From Pseudomonadota bacterium (GTDB lineage Bacteria > Bdellovibrionota > Bacteriovoracia > Bacteriovoracales > Bacteriovoracaceae): a stretch of DNA of 64,000 nucleotides. Shown here one piece after another: positions 1 to 7,533 of the stretch (its first letter is position 1; each line of letters begins with the position of its first letter). The stretch spans positions 1-64,000 of the forward strand of contig JAIYDL010000014.1 of NCBI GenBank assembly GCA_027487515.1. The letters run 5' to 3'. The notes below the pieces were generated by a model. That model saw nothing but the letters and a program-made list of their open reading frames with translations, had not been told where the DNA came from and searched no databases. The position numbers were made by a program, and so were the translations under genes.

Positions 1-89
1 GCTACTTTCTTAGTTGCTTTCTTTGCTACTTTCTTTGTTGCTTTCTTTGCAACTTTCTTTGTAGCTTTCTTCGCTGCTTTCTTAGCCAT
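1..89 (-). CDS. Histone H1-like Lys/Ala/Thr/Val-repeat protein (N-terminus only, cut by window edge)
   Basis: The gene starts at ATG 89-87 on the minus strand behind a strong ribosome binding site (GGGAGGA, 8 bases upstream) and runs off the window at base 1. The 29 visible codons read MAKKAAKK followed by a four-residue period of (A/T/V)(A/T)KK-type units, with no acidic or aromatic residue. Such KKA/KKT tails are known from bacterial histone-H1-like and AlgP-type DNA-binding proteins, where the lysines coat DNA. The nucleotide repeat is also regular, so length variation between strains is plausible. Upstream (90-250) is AT-rich and carries an inverted repeat at 149-165. Function as a nucleoid protein is inferred from composition only. 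Confidence 0.7.
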   Translation of the reverse strand, partial: MAKKAAKKATKKVAKKATKKVAKKATKKV

Positions 90-148
90 AATTTCCTCCC
101 AGGAAATAGTTGGTTAATAGTATTTGACCTTTCTTATTTAAAGCATAA

Positions 149-165
149 TTAGATTTTCGATCTAA
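149..165. repeat. 6-bp inverted repeat upstream of the histone-like gene
   Basis: TTAGAT (149-154) and ATCTAA (160-165) form a perfect inverted repeat with a 5-base spacer. It lies about 60 bases upstream of the histone-like start codon in AT-rich DNA, a position suited to an operator. No regulator is identified. Confidence 0.35.
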
Positions 166-253
166 CGCAAACAAAAAATATAAATTTTATTCAAGATGAT
201 CTTTTTTTTCTCGGAGCGCGATCAGTGAGATGTTCGGCGAAGCCATCCTCTCA

Positions 254-294
254 CTTCATGCACACTCGATGATGATCAACTTGTGTGCATGAAG
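254..294. repeat. Perfect 12-bp inverted repeat downstream of clpA
   Basis: CTTCATGCACAC (254-265) and GTGTGCATGAAG (283-294) are perfect reverse complements separated by 17 bases, starting 25 bases beyond the clpA stop. In clpA transcript sense the stem is not followed by a run of U, so it is not a classical intrinsic terminator. It may be a Rho-independent stabilising 3' hairpin or a protein binding site. Confidence 0.55.
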
Positions 295-318
295 GATCGG
301 ACGGATCAAGAAAGATAT

Positions 319-2658
319 TTAGGAAAAAGTGAACTCGAGTTCGTCGTTTTTGACAGAAACGGTGACTCGACCACCCTTCTCGAGCTGGCCGAAGAGGATT
401 TCGTTCGCGAGGGGCTTCTTGATCTTGTCGTTGATCAAGCGGGCGATGGGCCTTGCTCCGAGCTTATCATCGTAGCCATTCTTCGAGAGCCATTCCTTGG
501 CGGCGGAGGTCACGTCGAGCTCAACCTTCTTCTCCACGAGGAGGTTCTCGAGCTCCATGAGGAACTTATTGACCACCAGCTCGACGTTCTGGGTTCCCAG
601 CTTATTGAAGGCGATGATCGCATCCAGCCGGTTCCGGAACTCCGGGGTGAAGAAGTTCTTGATGGCCGCGTCCCGCTTCGTGGAGTTGGTCTCCCCCGCC
701 CCGACCCGGTTTCCGAACCCGATGGACCCGGCCTCCATCTCCTTGGCCCCGGCGTTGGAGGTCATGATGAGGATAACGTTCCGGAAGTCGGAGGTCCGGC
801 CGTTGGAGTCGGTAAGGGCCCCATGGTCCATGACTTGAAGAAGGATGTTGAAGACGTCCGGATGGGCCTTCTCGATCTCATCTAAGAGGAGCACCGAGTA
901 CGGACTCTTATTGATGGCATCGGTGAGGGCCCCACCCTGCTCGAACCCGACGTAGCCCGGAGGTGCGCCGATGAGCTTAGAGACGGTGTGCTTTTCCATG
1001 AACTCGGACATGTCGATCCGGACGAAGTTGATGCCCATAATATGGGCCAGCTGCTTGGCCAGTTCGGTTTTCCCCACGCCCGTGGGCCCGGTGAAGAGGA
1101 AGCTCGCGATGGGCTTATCTTGGTGACCAAGGCCTGACCGAGAAAGGATGATGGCGTTCGAGACCTTCTCGATCGCATCGTTTTGACCGTAAATCATCAT
1201 CTTCAGGTCCCGGTCGAGGTAGCGGAGCTTCTCTTTCTCGTTGACCGTGATCGATTTCTGCGGAATCCGAGCGATCTTGGCGACGATCAGTTCGATGTCT
1301 TCGAGGGTCACCGCAGCTCCGGCCACGGCGTCGGTTTTGAGCCGCAGGTACGCCCCGACCTCGTCGATGACGTCGATCGCCTTATCCGGGAGCTTCCGGT
1401 CAGAGATGTGCTTGTGCGCGAGTTCCACCGCGGCCCGGATCACAGTGTCCGGATACGTCACACTATGGTGCTCCTCGAACTTGGACTTCAGCCCCACCAG
1501 GATCTTCACCGAATCCTCGACCGATGGCTCGAGGATGTCGACCTTCTGGAACCGGCGGTTCAGGGCCTGGTCTTTTTCGAAGTACTTCCGGTACTCATCG
1601 AACGTGGTTGAGCCCATGCAGCGGATCTGCCCCTTGGAGAGGGCCGGTTTAAGGAGGTTCGAGGCGTCGAGGCTTCCGCCGGAGGTCGCCCCGGCCCCGA
1701 TGATCGTGTGGATTTCGTCGATGAAGAGGATCGAGCCCTCATCCTCATTATGCTTTTCGAGGGCCTGCAGGACGAGCTTCAACCGCTCCTCGAAGTCCCC
1801 GCGGAATTTTGTGCCCGCGAGGAGCGAGGCCATGTCGAGGGAGTAGACGGTCGTCTTGGCAAGGAGGCTTGGGACCCGGTTCTCCACGATCGCCTTCGCT
1901 AGGCCCTCGGCGATGGCGGTTTTTCCCACTCCGGAGTCTCCCACGAGGATGGGATTATTTTTCCGGCGGCGGCAGAGGATCTGAATGATCCGCTGGATTT
2001 CATCCTCGCGTCCGATGATCGGGTCAATCTTGCCCTTCCGGGCGAGGTCGTTGAGGTTGGTGGTGAATTCCCCCAGTGCCTTTTCGTACTTTTCTTCGCG
2101 CTTGAATGTCTCCCCCGGCGCCTCAACGGAAGCTTCCTCCCCTCGGTTCGCGGGACGATCAGTGGAGTGAGCGATCTTTTCGACCACGTCGATGCGGCTG
2201 ACCCCTTGGCGCTCCAGAAAGTAGGTCGCGTGGGACTCTTTCTCGGAGAACATCGCCACCAACAGGTTTATCGCTTGGATCGCCTTCTTGCCGGAGGACT
2301 GGATGTGGATCGCGGCCCGCTGAATGACCCGCTGAAGGCTTAGGGAGATCTCCGGCTGGTAGGTGATCCCATTTTCGCGAGCAATTTCTCGCAGCTGATC
2401 GTTCCCGAACTGCTTCCGGTTCAGGTCTCGGATCTCCTCTTCGCTCAGGATCGAGAAGTTCGAATCCTCTTCGAGGAAGCCCGCGAGGTCCTTCTTGAGG
2501 TCTGTGAGGTTCGCCCCACAGTCCCCGAGGACTTCGATCACGGTTTCGTCTTCCAGCATCGCCAGGAGCACATTCTCAAGAGTCAGAAACTCGTGATGCT
2601 TCTCGTTAGCGCGCTTAATGGCTTGGTTCAATATCTGCTCAAGTTTTTGGCTAATCAT
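319..2658 (-). CDS. clpA: ClpA, ATP-dependent Clp protease ATP-binding unfoldase
   Basis: This is the AAA+ unfoldase that feeds substrates to the ClpP peptidase, with ClpS choosing N-degron substrates. The 779 residues match the family length. An N-terminal double Clp-N repeat (about 1-150) is followed by D1 with Walker A GDSGVGKTA (near 240) and Walker B ILFIDEIHT. D2 has Walker A GPTGVGKTE (near 525) and Walker B LLLDEIEKAH. A SIGFG loop near the C-terminal third corresponds to the IGF/IGL ClpP-docking loop, so it should be a true ClpP partner rather than ClpB. The start at 2658 has GAGGGA upstream. It lies 78 bases downstream of clpS in the same direction, the usual clpS-clpA operon. clpP is not in the window. 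Confidence 0.97.
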   Translation of the reverse strand: MISQKLEQILNQAIKRANEKHHEFLTLENVLLAMLEDETVIEVLGDCGANLTDLKKDLAGFLEEDSNFSILSEEEIRDLNRKQFGNDQLREIARENGITYQPEISLSLQRVIQRAAIHIQSSGKKAIQAINLLVAMFSEKESHATYFLERQGVSRIDVVEKIAHSTDRPANRGEEASVEAPGETFKREEKYEKALGEFTTNLNDLARKGKIDPIIGREDEIQRIIQILCRRRKNNPILVGDSGVGKTAIAEGLAKAIVENRVPSLLAKTTVYSLDMASLLAGTKFRGDFEERLKLVLQALEKHNEDEGSILFIDEIHTIIGAGATSGGSLDASNLLKPALSKGQIRCMGSTTFDEYRKYFEKDQALNRRFQKVDILEPSVEDSVKILVGLKSKFEEHHSVTYPDTVIRAAVELAHKHISDRKLPDKAIDVIDEVGAYLRLKTDAVAGAAVTLEDIELIVAKIARIPQKSITVNEKEKLRYLDRDLKMMIYGQNDAIEKVSNAIILSRSGLGHQDKPIASFLFTGPTGVGKTELAKQLAHIMGINFVRIDMSEFMEKHTVSKLIGAPPGYVGFEQGGALTDAINKSPYSVLLLDEIEKAHPDVFNILLQVMDHGALTDSNGRTSDFRNVILIMTSNAGAKEMEAGSIGFGNRVGAGETNSTKRDAAIKNFFTPEFRNRLDAIIAFNKLGTQNVELVVNKFLMELENLLVEKKVELDVTSAAKEWLSKNGYDDKLGARPIARLINDKIKKPLANEILFGQLEKGGRVTVSVKNDELEFTFS

Positions 2659-2736
2659 AGTGGGTCCCTCTCCGGTTCATTATAGAGGAAGATGTGGACG
2701 AAGGCGAAAATGGCAAGGCGTGGGAACAAACTTTGT

Positions 2737-3060
2737 CTAGGAATCGCAAGGGTCGGTACTGCACTTTAACGGATGTCCATTTTCGCGGGAGTACTTCGTC
2801 ACCTTCGCGACCTTCGATTCGGCCACCTCGTAGGTGAAAATGCCGCACACGCCGAAGCCCCGGGTGTGAACCTCGAGCATGATGGCGTGGGCCTCGGGGG
2901 ATGACTTGTTGAAGTATTTCTGAAGCACGAGGATGACGAATTCCATAGTAGTATAGTCATCATTGTGCATGATGACCTTGTACTTCCTGGGCGGCTGCAG
3001 CTTCTCCTTCCGGATGGTCGCTACGCCCGACTGCTCATCTCTATCGGTTTCTGAAGACAT
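2737..3060 (-). CDS. clpS: ClpS, N-degron adaptor of ClpAP
   Basis: A small cytosolic adaptor that binds N-terminal Phe/Leu/Tyr/Trp substrates and hands them to ClpA. The core shows the ClpS signature: PRKYKVIMHNDDYTTMEFV, then HTRGFGVCGIFTYEVAESK, with the Asn-Asp-Asp of the binding pocket and a C-terminal ENGHPLKC segment. I start it at the internal Met giving MSSETDRDEQ (107 residues), the normal family length. An upstream in-frame Met at 3117 would add 19 residues and would overlap the start of the divergent methyltransferase gene. It is the first gene of the clpS-clpA pair. Confidence 0.95.
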   Translation of the reverse strand: MSSETDRDEQSGVATIRKEKLQPPRKYKVIMHNDDYTTMEFVILVLQKYFNKSSPEAHAIMLEVHTRGFGVCGIFTYEVAESKVAKVTKYSRENGHPLKCSTDPCDS

Positions 3061-3106
3061 ATCTTTGTGTCGGTTGTTAGTATGTACGAGGATGCACCAA
3101 TTCCCC

Positions 3107-4072
3107 ATGAAAGGCAATACCGTGACCGCCGACCCGACAGCGCTAAAAAACCGACTCCAAAAGAATCTGAAAAAGTTAAAGACCTACCTCCAGAAGAACG
3201 GCATTGAAGCGTACCGCATCTACAACAAAGACATCCCCGAGTACCCCTACTTGATCGACGTCTACGGCGCACAGGCCGTGATCTATGAGCAGGGCAAAAA
3301 GCTGGGGGAAGAAGACGAACCCATCCGGGAAGTTCACCAGCGAGAGATCGAGGTCGCCGTCCATTCGGTTCTGGGGATCTCGGTTGAGCGGCAGCACTTT
3401 AAGATCCGCGAAAAGCAGAAAGGATCAGTTCAGTATCGTCCGCTCGATCCGACCTCCCGAGACTTCTTTCCCGTGCGCGAGGAGCCATTCCAGTTCCTCG
3501 TCAACCTCGAGCGCTACCTTGACTCGGGCCTCTTCCTGGATCACAGGCCTCTGCGGCAGCATCTCCGAACGGTCAGCTCTGGGAAGCGAGTGTTGAACCT
3601 TTTTTGCTACACCGGATCTCTAAGCGTCGCAGCTGCTCTGGGAGGAGGAGTCGTCACGTCCGTGGATATGTCGAACACCTACCTGCAGTGGGCCTACGAG
3701 AATTTTCTCCTCAACAAGCTTGATCCCAGGTCCCACGTTTTTTACCAGGCCGATGTTTTGAAGGATCTCCCGGTCCGGAAGGAGAAAGGCGAGACCTACG
3801 ACATCATTCTCCTCGACCCTCCGAGTTTTTCTAACTCGAAGCGGATGGAGGAGGACCTGGACGTTGATCGGGACCATCCGATCCTGATCCGCGACTGCAT
3901 GGGACTTCTGGCCCCGGGTGGCAGCTTGTATTTTTCAACGAACAAGCGGCGCTTCGAGCTTCACCGGATCATCTCGGAGAATTATAAAGTTAAAGAAATC
4001 AGCCAGTGGACGATTCCCCAGGACTTTCATCAGACCAATATTCATCGTGCTTTTATCATTGAAAGAAATTAG
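3107..4072 (+). CDS. RlmK-type 23S rRNA (guanine) methyltransferase, stand-alone
   Basis: A class I SAM-dependent RNA methyltransferase of about 321 residues. The C-terminal two thirds closely follow the RlmK half of E. coli RlmKL (m7G2069 of 23S rRNA). The SAM loop is LNLFCYTGSLSVAAALGGG, the acidic ribose-binding strand is TSVDMSNTYLQWAYENF, and the catalytic motif is LLDPPSFSNSKRM. After it come RDHPILIRDCMGLLAPGG and FSTNKRRF. The N-terminal about 100 residues resemble the EEHUD/PUA-like linker of the RlmI/RlmK group. No RlmL (THUMP) half is fused, unlike in gammaproteobacteria. I chose ATG 3107; an in-frame ATG at 3092 is also possible and GAGGA at 3088-3092 lies nearer to a normal spacing for 3107. 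It is divergent from clpS with only 46 bases between the starts. Confidence 0.85.
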   Translation: MKGNTVTADPTALKNRLQKNLKKLKTYLQKNGIEAYRIYNKDIPEYPYLIDVYGAQAVIYEQGKKLGEEDEPIREVHQREIEVAVHSVLGISVERQHFKIREKQKGSVQYRPLDPTSRDFFPVREEPFQFLVNLERYLDSGLFLDHRPLRQHLRTVSSGKRVLNLFCYTGSLSVAAALGGGVVTSVDMSNTYLQWAYENFLLNKLDPRSHVFYQADVLKDLPVRKEKGETYDIILLDPPSFSNSKRMEEDLDVDRDHPILIRDCMGLLAPGGSLYFSTNKRRFELHRIISENYKVKEISQWTIPQDFHQTNIHRAFIIERN

Positions 4073-4289
4073 TTTTACTAATATGTATTATTACTATTCC
4101 TTACATTTGATAAATTTCGAGCTCGCTCAAGACCCTAAAACCACATATCAATTCTAGGACACCTGTAAAAATAACTCGAAGCCTCCTGGAACTTGACCTT
4201 CTGTTTCATCGGTTGGTAAAGGAGTTTCAGAATTGGGATTTACCAGCGGTAAATCCTACGGAAGAGATCAATACTCAGGGGGATAATCA

Positions 4290-5123
4290 ATGAAACAATG
4301 GGTTCTGCTTCTTACGACACTCGTGCTCTCGACATCAGTCCTAGCGCAAGATCTTTCTCCAGAACAGCAGCTCACGCTGACTGTTGAGGAAGTGCCGTCT
4401 GAAGATTATTTGGAGAATACAAAGACTCTCATCGCACCAAAACCAGGGGCCGGAGGAACTTTCGTAGTTCCTGGAACTATCGTTCCTGGTCCGGGCACTG
4501 GACCAGGGCCTGGTCCCTCGCCGTTTCCGGGACCCATCACCGGTGGACCTTCGTTTGGCGGAGGCGGCGGAGCTATCGGTGACGCCATCGGAACCGCAGG
4601 TCAAGTCATCTCTATCGCTCGGGACATCGTGGCCCTTGGAGAGGCGATCTACGATCTCGTGCAGAAAGGGAAACCGAAGAACGTCTCAGAATACGCACCG
4701 ATCAGCGTTGTTCCGAAAGACCCGGTCACAAAAGAAATCGTCGATCCCTTCGACCTCGAGAACTTCTCCATGCCCGTTGAAAAGAACTTCGTGGCCCGGA
4801 TCAAGAACGCGGCCGGCAAAGAAGCTGTTGTCTTCCGCTACAAAGTCCTTTTCTCTTACGGTGGCTCATACAACGGAACAGGTAAATACCTCACGGGTAT
4901 CCTGATCGTTCCGGGCGAAGTCACAACGAGCTGGGGCTGGGAATTCAACGCTACCATGAAGCTCTCTGGGATCATGAACCACGGGACCCGGACGGATCCA
5001 GTCGCTGGCGTCATGGTGACCGTGAAGTACCAGATGAACGGTTGGTCCACCGCACTTGAGCGCAACGATACGATGCACATCACGGGCCGCGGTGAGTTCA
5101 AGAACCACAACGAGCCCAACTAA
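4290..5123 (+). CDS. Secreted Gly/Pro-rich protein, function unknown
   Basis: I do not recognise the family. The 277-residue product begins with a clear Sec signal peptide (MKQWVLLLTTLVLSTSVLAQ, cleavage after the Ala-x-Ala-like end). An acidic stretch follows, then a low-complexity Pro/Gly segment (about 55-95) with PGPGTGPGPGP and a GGGGG run. Next is a helical hydrophobic piece (GQVISIARDIVALGEAIYDLV), then a roughly 150-residue C-terminal domain rich in alternating hydrophobic/polar strands (likely beta-sandwich). AGGGGG sits 9 bases upstream of the ATG. The gene is monocistronic, closed by the terminator at 5152-5181. It is probably periplasmic or extracellular. Confidence 0.8.
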   Translation: MKQWVLLLTTLVLSTSVLAQDLSPEQQLTLTVEEVPSEDYLENTKTLIAPKPGAGGTFVVPGTIVPGPGTGPGPGPSPFPGPITGGPSFGGGGGAIGDAIGTAGQVISIARDIVALGEAIYDLVQKGKPKNVSEYAPISVVPKDPVTKEIVDPFDLENFSMPVEKNFVARIKNAAGKEAVVFRYKVLFSYGGSYNGTGKYLTGILIVPGEVTTSWGWEFNATMKLSGIMNHGTRTDPVAGVMVTVKYQMNGWSTALERNDTMHITGRGEFKNHNEPN

Positions 5124-5151
5124 GCGCTCGAAAGACACAGACAAGCACTCC

Positions 5152-5181
5152 AGAGGGCCGCGACTGCGGCCCTCTTTTTTT
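5152..5181 (+). terminator. Intrinsic terminator
   Basis: AGAGGGCCGC (5152-5161), GACT loop, GCGGCCCTCT (5166-5175), then seven T. A 10-bp GC-rich perfect stem with a T tract, 28 bases after the secreted protein gene. Confidence 0.93.
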
Positions 5182-5249
5182 GTCCACTCCTCAGGCAATT
5201 TTAGAGAAGCTTTAGAGTCCCGAACCGCGGGCGGTGGTAGAACCATGCC

Positions 5250-6554
5250 ATGATGAAGGTCCTCTTCCGCCCCATCGACGCCGCTAGCTTGACCGTCTTT
5301 CGCATCGGGGCCGGTCTCCTGATGTCCCAGGAGCTCGTGAACGGTCTGCTGATCGGCAAATTCGATCAGTACGTCGCTCCAGAGTTCAACTTCAGCTACC
5401 AATTCTTCGGTTGGGTTAAACCCTGGCCCTACTGGGGCATGGCGCTTCACTACGCAGGAACAATTTTCGCGGGCCTTGCCGTCGCCGTCAACTTCCACTG
5501 CAGGGTTTTCTCCATCGTCCTTTTTTTGGGTCAGCTCTTACTCTTCCTCTTCGAGCAGACTGAGTACATCAACCATAGCTACCTCTACTGTCTACTGAGC
5601 TTTTGGATGATCTTCATGCCTCTTGGAGAGAGGCACACCTCTTGCCCTGCCTGGCCACTTTATCTCATCCGCTTCCATATGGGTCTGGCCTACTTCTTTG
5701 GAGGGGTCGCAAAGCTTAACCCAGATTGGCTCGGCGGGAGCCCGATGAATCTCTTCTTGGACTCTCAGAAGGGCGGCTTAATGAGCTTTCTCTCCGGTCA
5801 GTCTTGGTCGCCGTTCCTCTACAGCTACGGCGGAGTGGCGTTCGATCTCCTGGTCACTCCCCTCCTCCTTTGGCGCCGAAGTCGCCCTCTCGCATTTTTG
5901 GCGGCTGTCTTGTTTCATGTGTCCAACGCAGCGATGTTTGGTCTGGGGACGTTTCCCTGGTTTTCGATTTTTCTTTCGATGATGTTCTTTGGCCCCTCCT
6001 TCCCAAGACAAATCCCTGTGCTGCGAGATTTTCTATCCCGCAAACCCGACCTCACAGTTAACTTTCTCCCCCAGAGGCAACTGGCCCTCGCCCTCCTCAT
6101 CTACGGCGTCGTCCACACCCTCTTGCCCTTCCGGCATTGGCTCTACCCAGGAGACCCAAGCTGGACAGAGCAGGGGCACATGTTCGCGTGGAGGATGATG
6201 CTTCGGCACAAGGAGGGAAGAATCACTTTTTTCGTCAAACGAAAGAGTACCGGGCAGGTTGCATTCCCAGATCCCCTCAACTTCATCACTCGTCGGCAAC
6301 TTGAAGACATGAGAGGGAAGCCTGACCTCATCCTTCAGTTCTCCCACTTCCTGCGAGATCACTACCAAGAGAAGTGGGGAGAGCGAGTGTCGGTTTTTGC
6401 CAGCGCTCAGATCCGCCTCAATGGGAGAACGCAGCAGGAAATGATTGAGCCAGGAACAGACCTTGCTCGAGAGCAAAGAGACCTCCGTCAGGGCGACTGG
6501 ATCAGGCAACTCAATGAAACTCCATCCGAATTCCGCTCTGCGGAAAGAGATTAA
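5250..6554 (+). CDS. HTTM / vitamin K-dependent gamma-carboxylase family membrane protein
   Basis: The 434-residue protein has both parts of the eukaryotic gamma-glutamyl carboxylase. First is an HTTM-type membrane domain with many transmembrane helices (about 1-290), containing YFFGGVAKLNPDW. The lysine at residue 155 aligns with Lys218 of human GGCX, the proposed catalytic base. Second is a lumenal-type domain with GHMFAWRMMLRHKEG (compare the FSWRMM region of GGCX) and later RLNGRTQQEM, comparable to the INDRFQQR region. The family oxidises reduced vitamin K to drive Glu carboxylation, but bacterial members may act on other substrates. It stands alone after a terminator, starting at tandem ATGs (5250, 5253). 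A peptide substrate is not evident; the neighbouring exported proteins are candidates only by proximity. Confidence 0.85.
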   Translation: MMKVLFRPIDAASLTVFRIGAGLLMSQELVNGLLIGKFDQYVAPEFNFSYQFFGWVKPWPYWGMALHYAGTIFAGLAVAVNFHCRVFSIVLFLGQLLLFLFEQTEYINHSYLYCLLSFWMIFMPLGERHTSCPAWPLYLIRFHMGLAYFFGGVAKLNPDWLGGSPMNLFLDSQKGGLMSFLSGQSWSPFLYSYGGVAFDLLVTPLLLWRRSRPLAFLAAVLFHVSNAAMFGLGTFPWFSIFLSMMFFGPSFPRQIPVLRDFLSRKPDLTVNFLPQRQLALALLIYGVVHTLLPFRHWLYPGDPSWTEQGHMFAWRMMLRHKEGRITFFVKRKSTGQVAFPDPLNFITRRQLEDMRGKPDLILQFSHFLRDHYQEKWGERVSVFASAQIRLNGRTQQEMIEPGTDLAREQRDLRQGDWIRQLNETPSEFRSAERD

Positions 6555-6566
6555 CCGTCTTCCCAT

Positions 6567-6595
6567 TTGACGAATGAAGTCTTTTCTCGTGTCAT
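6567..6595 (+). promoter_or_regulatory. Possible sigma70-type promoter for the 6626 gene
   Basis: TTGACG at 6567-6572, 17-base spacer, then TGTCAT at 6590-6595. The -35 matches 5 of 6 consensus bases, the -10 only about 3 of 6. The position just after the carboxylase homologue's stop fits a separate start for the next gene. Weak evidence. Confidence 0.35.
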
Positions 6596-6625
6596 AGTTC
6601 TCTTCCCAAGGATTAAGGAGTCCCC

Positions 6626-7510
6626 ATGAACAGAATCACCGGATTGACCCTGCTGTTTTCTCTCACTCTTTCGACCTCAACTTTTGCTCTTTGCTCGAAG
6701 TGGAACTCACGGCAAACGGCCGAGCTAGATACCTCAGTGATTAACGAAGCTAGTGGGCTCGGTAAATCAGCAGTCAAATCCAACATGCTCCTTTGGATCA
6801 ACGACTCAGGGAGTGCTGAGGCCGTCCATGCCACTGATCTTGAGGGCCGGGTCCAAAGGACCGTCGCACTCTCAGACTTTACGAACCGAGATACCGAAGC
6901 CCTCGCCGTCGCTGCCTGTCCGAATTCGCCGGGGGAGAGCTGCATCTACGTCGCCGACATCGGAGACAATAAGCAGCGTCGCGTCGACTACAAGGTCGGA
7001 GTTTTCCGGGAAACAGAATTCTGGACACGGCAAAAACTTGCTCCGCTCGAAGTCGTTCGCTTCACCTACCCGAGTGCCAGCTACAACGCCGAGAGCTTCG
7101 TAGTCCTCCGAGACGGGACGATGCTCATCTTCACCAAGACCAAATCTGGCCCTTCTCAGATCTTCCGACTTGAGATGAGTGGCCGGATCTCAAAACTCGG
7201 CGAGCTCCCCATCGCGGCGATGACATCTTCCTCGGGTGACCGGGCCCTCGTGACCGATGCGACTCTTTCACCGGATGGCTCCCGCGTGCTAATCCTAACC
7301 TACGGAGATCTCCTCGAAGTCAAACTCGAGGCCCTCTTCGCACGAAGACCGCTCATCAAAGGGAGTGACTACACCCTCATCCCGGGCCCGAAGCTGAACC
7401 AGCAAGAAACGGTGACCTACCTGAGCGAAGGATCCTTCCTTGTGTCGACGGAGGTTGAATCCGGTGGAGTTGCGGAGATCGTCACTTATTCTTGCGCACT
7501 CAATCTTTAG
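6626..7510 (+). CDS. Secreted putative beta-propeller protein, paralogue 1
   Basis: The family is not recognised with certainty. The 294 residues start with a signal peptide (MNRITGLTLLFSLTLSTSTFA). The mature part shows short motifs EASGLG, LWINDSGSAEAVHA, DTEALAV, and CIYVADIGDNKQRR. Further on are FTYPSASYNAES, TDATLSPDGSRVLILTYGD and QQETVTYLSEGSFLVSTE. The repeated strand-turn-Asp/Gly pattern suggests a beta-propeller, as in SdiA-regulated or esterase-like phytase domains. AAGGAG lies 7 bases upstream of the ATG. It is followed after 23 bases by a clear paralogue (7534), so the two arose by tandem duplication and are probably co-transcribed. Expected location is the periplasm or outside. 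Confidence 0.8.
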   Translation: MNRITGLTLLFSLTLSTSTFALCSKWNSRQTAELDTSVINEASGLGKSAVKSNMLLWINDSGSAEAVHATDLEGRVQRTVALSDFTNRDTEALAVAACPNSPGESCIYVADIGDNKQRRVDYKVGVFRETEFWTRQKLAPLEVVRFTYPSASYNAESFVVLRDGTMLIFTKTKSGPSQIFRLEMSGRISKLGELPIAAMTSSSGDRALVTDATLSPDGSRVLILTYGDLLEVKLEALFARRPLIKGSDYTLIPGPKLNQQETVTYLSEGSFLVSTEVESGGVAEIVTYSCALNL

Positions 7511-7533
7511 TCCTACTCGTAAGGAGTTACCCC

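Noticed and set aside
3061-3117. N-terminally extended ClpS starting at 3117
   Set aside because: It would add 19 residues not seen in the family and overlap the start of the divergent methyltransferase gene.
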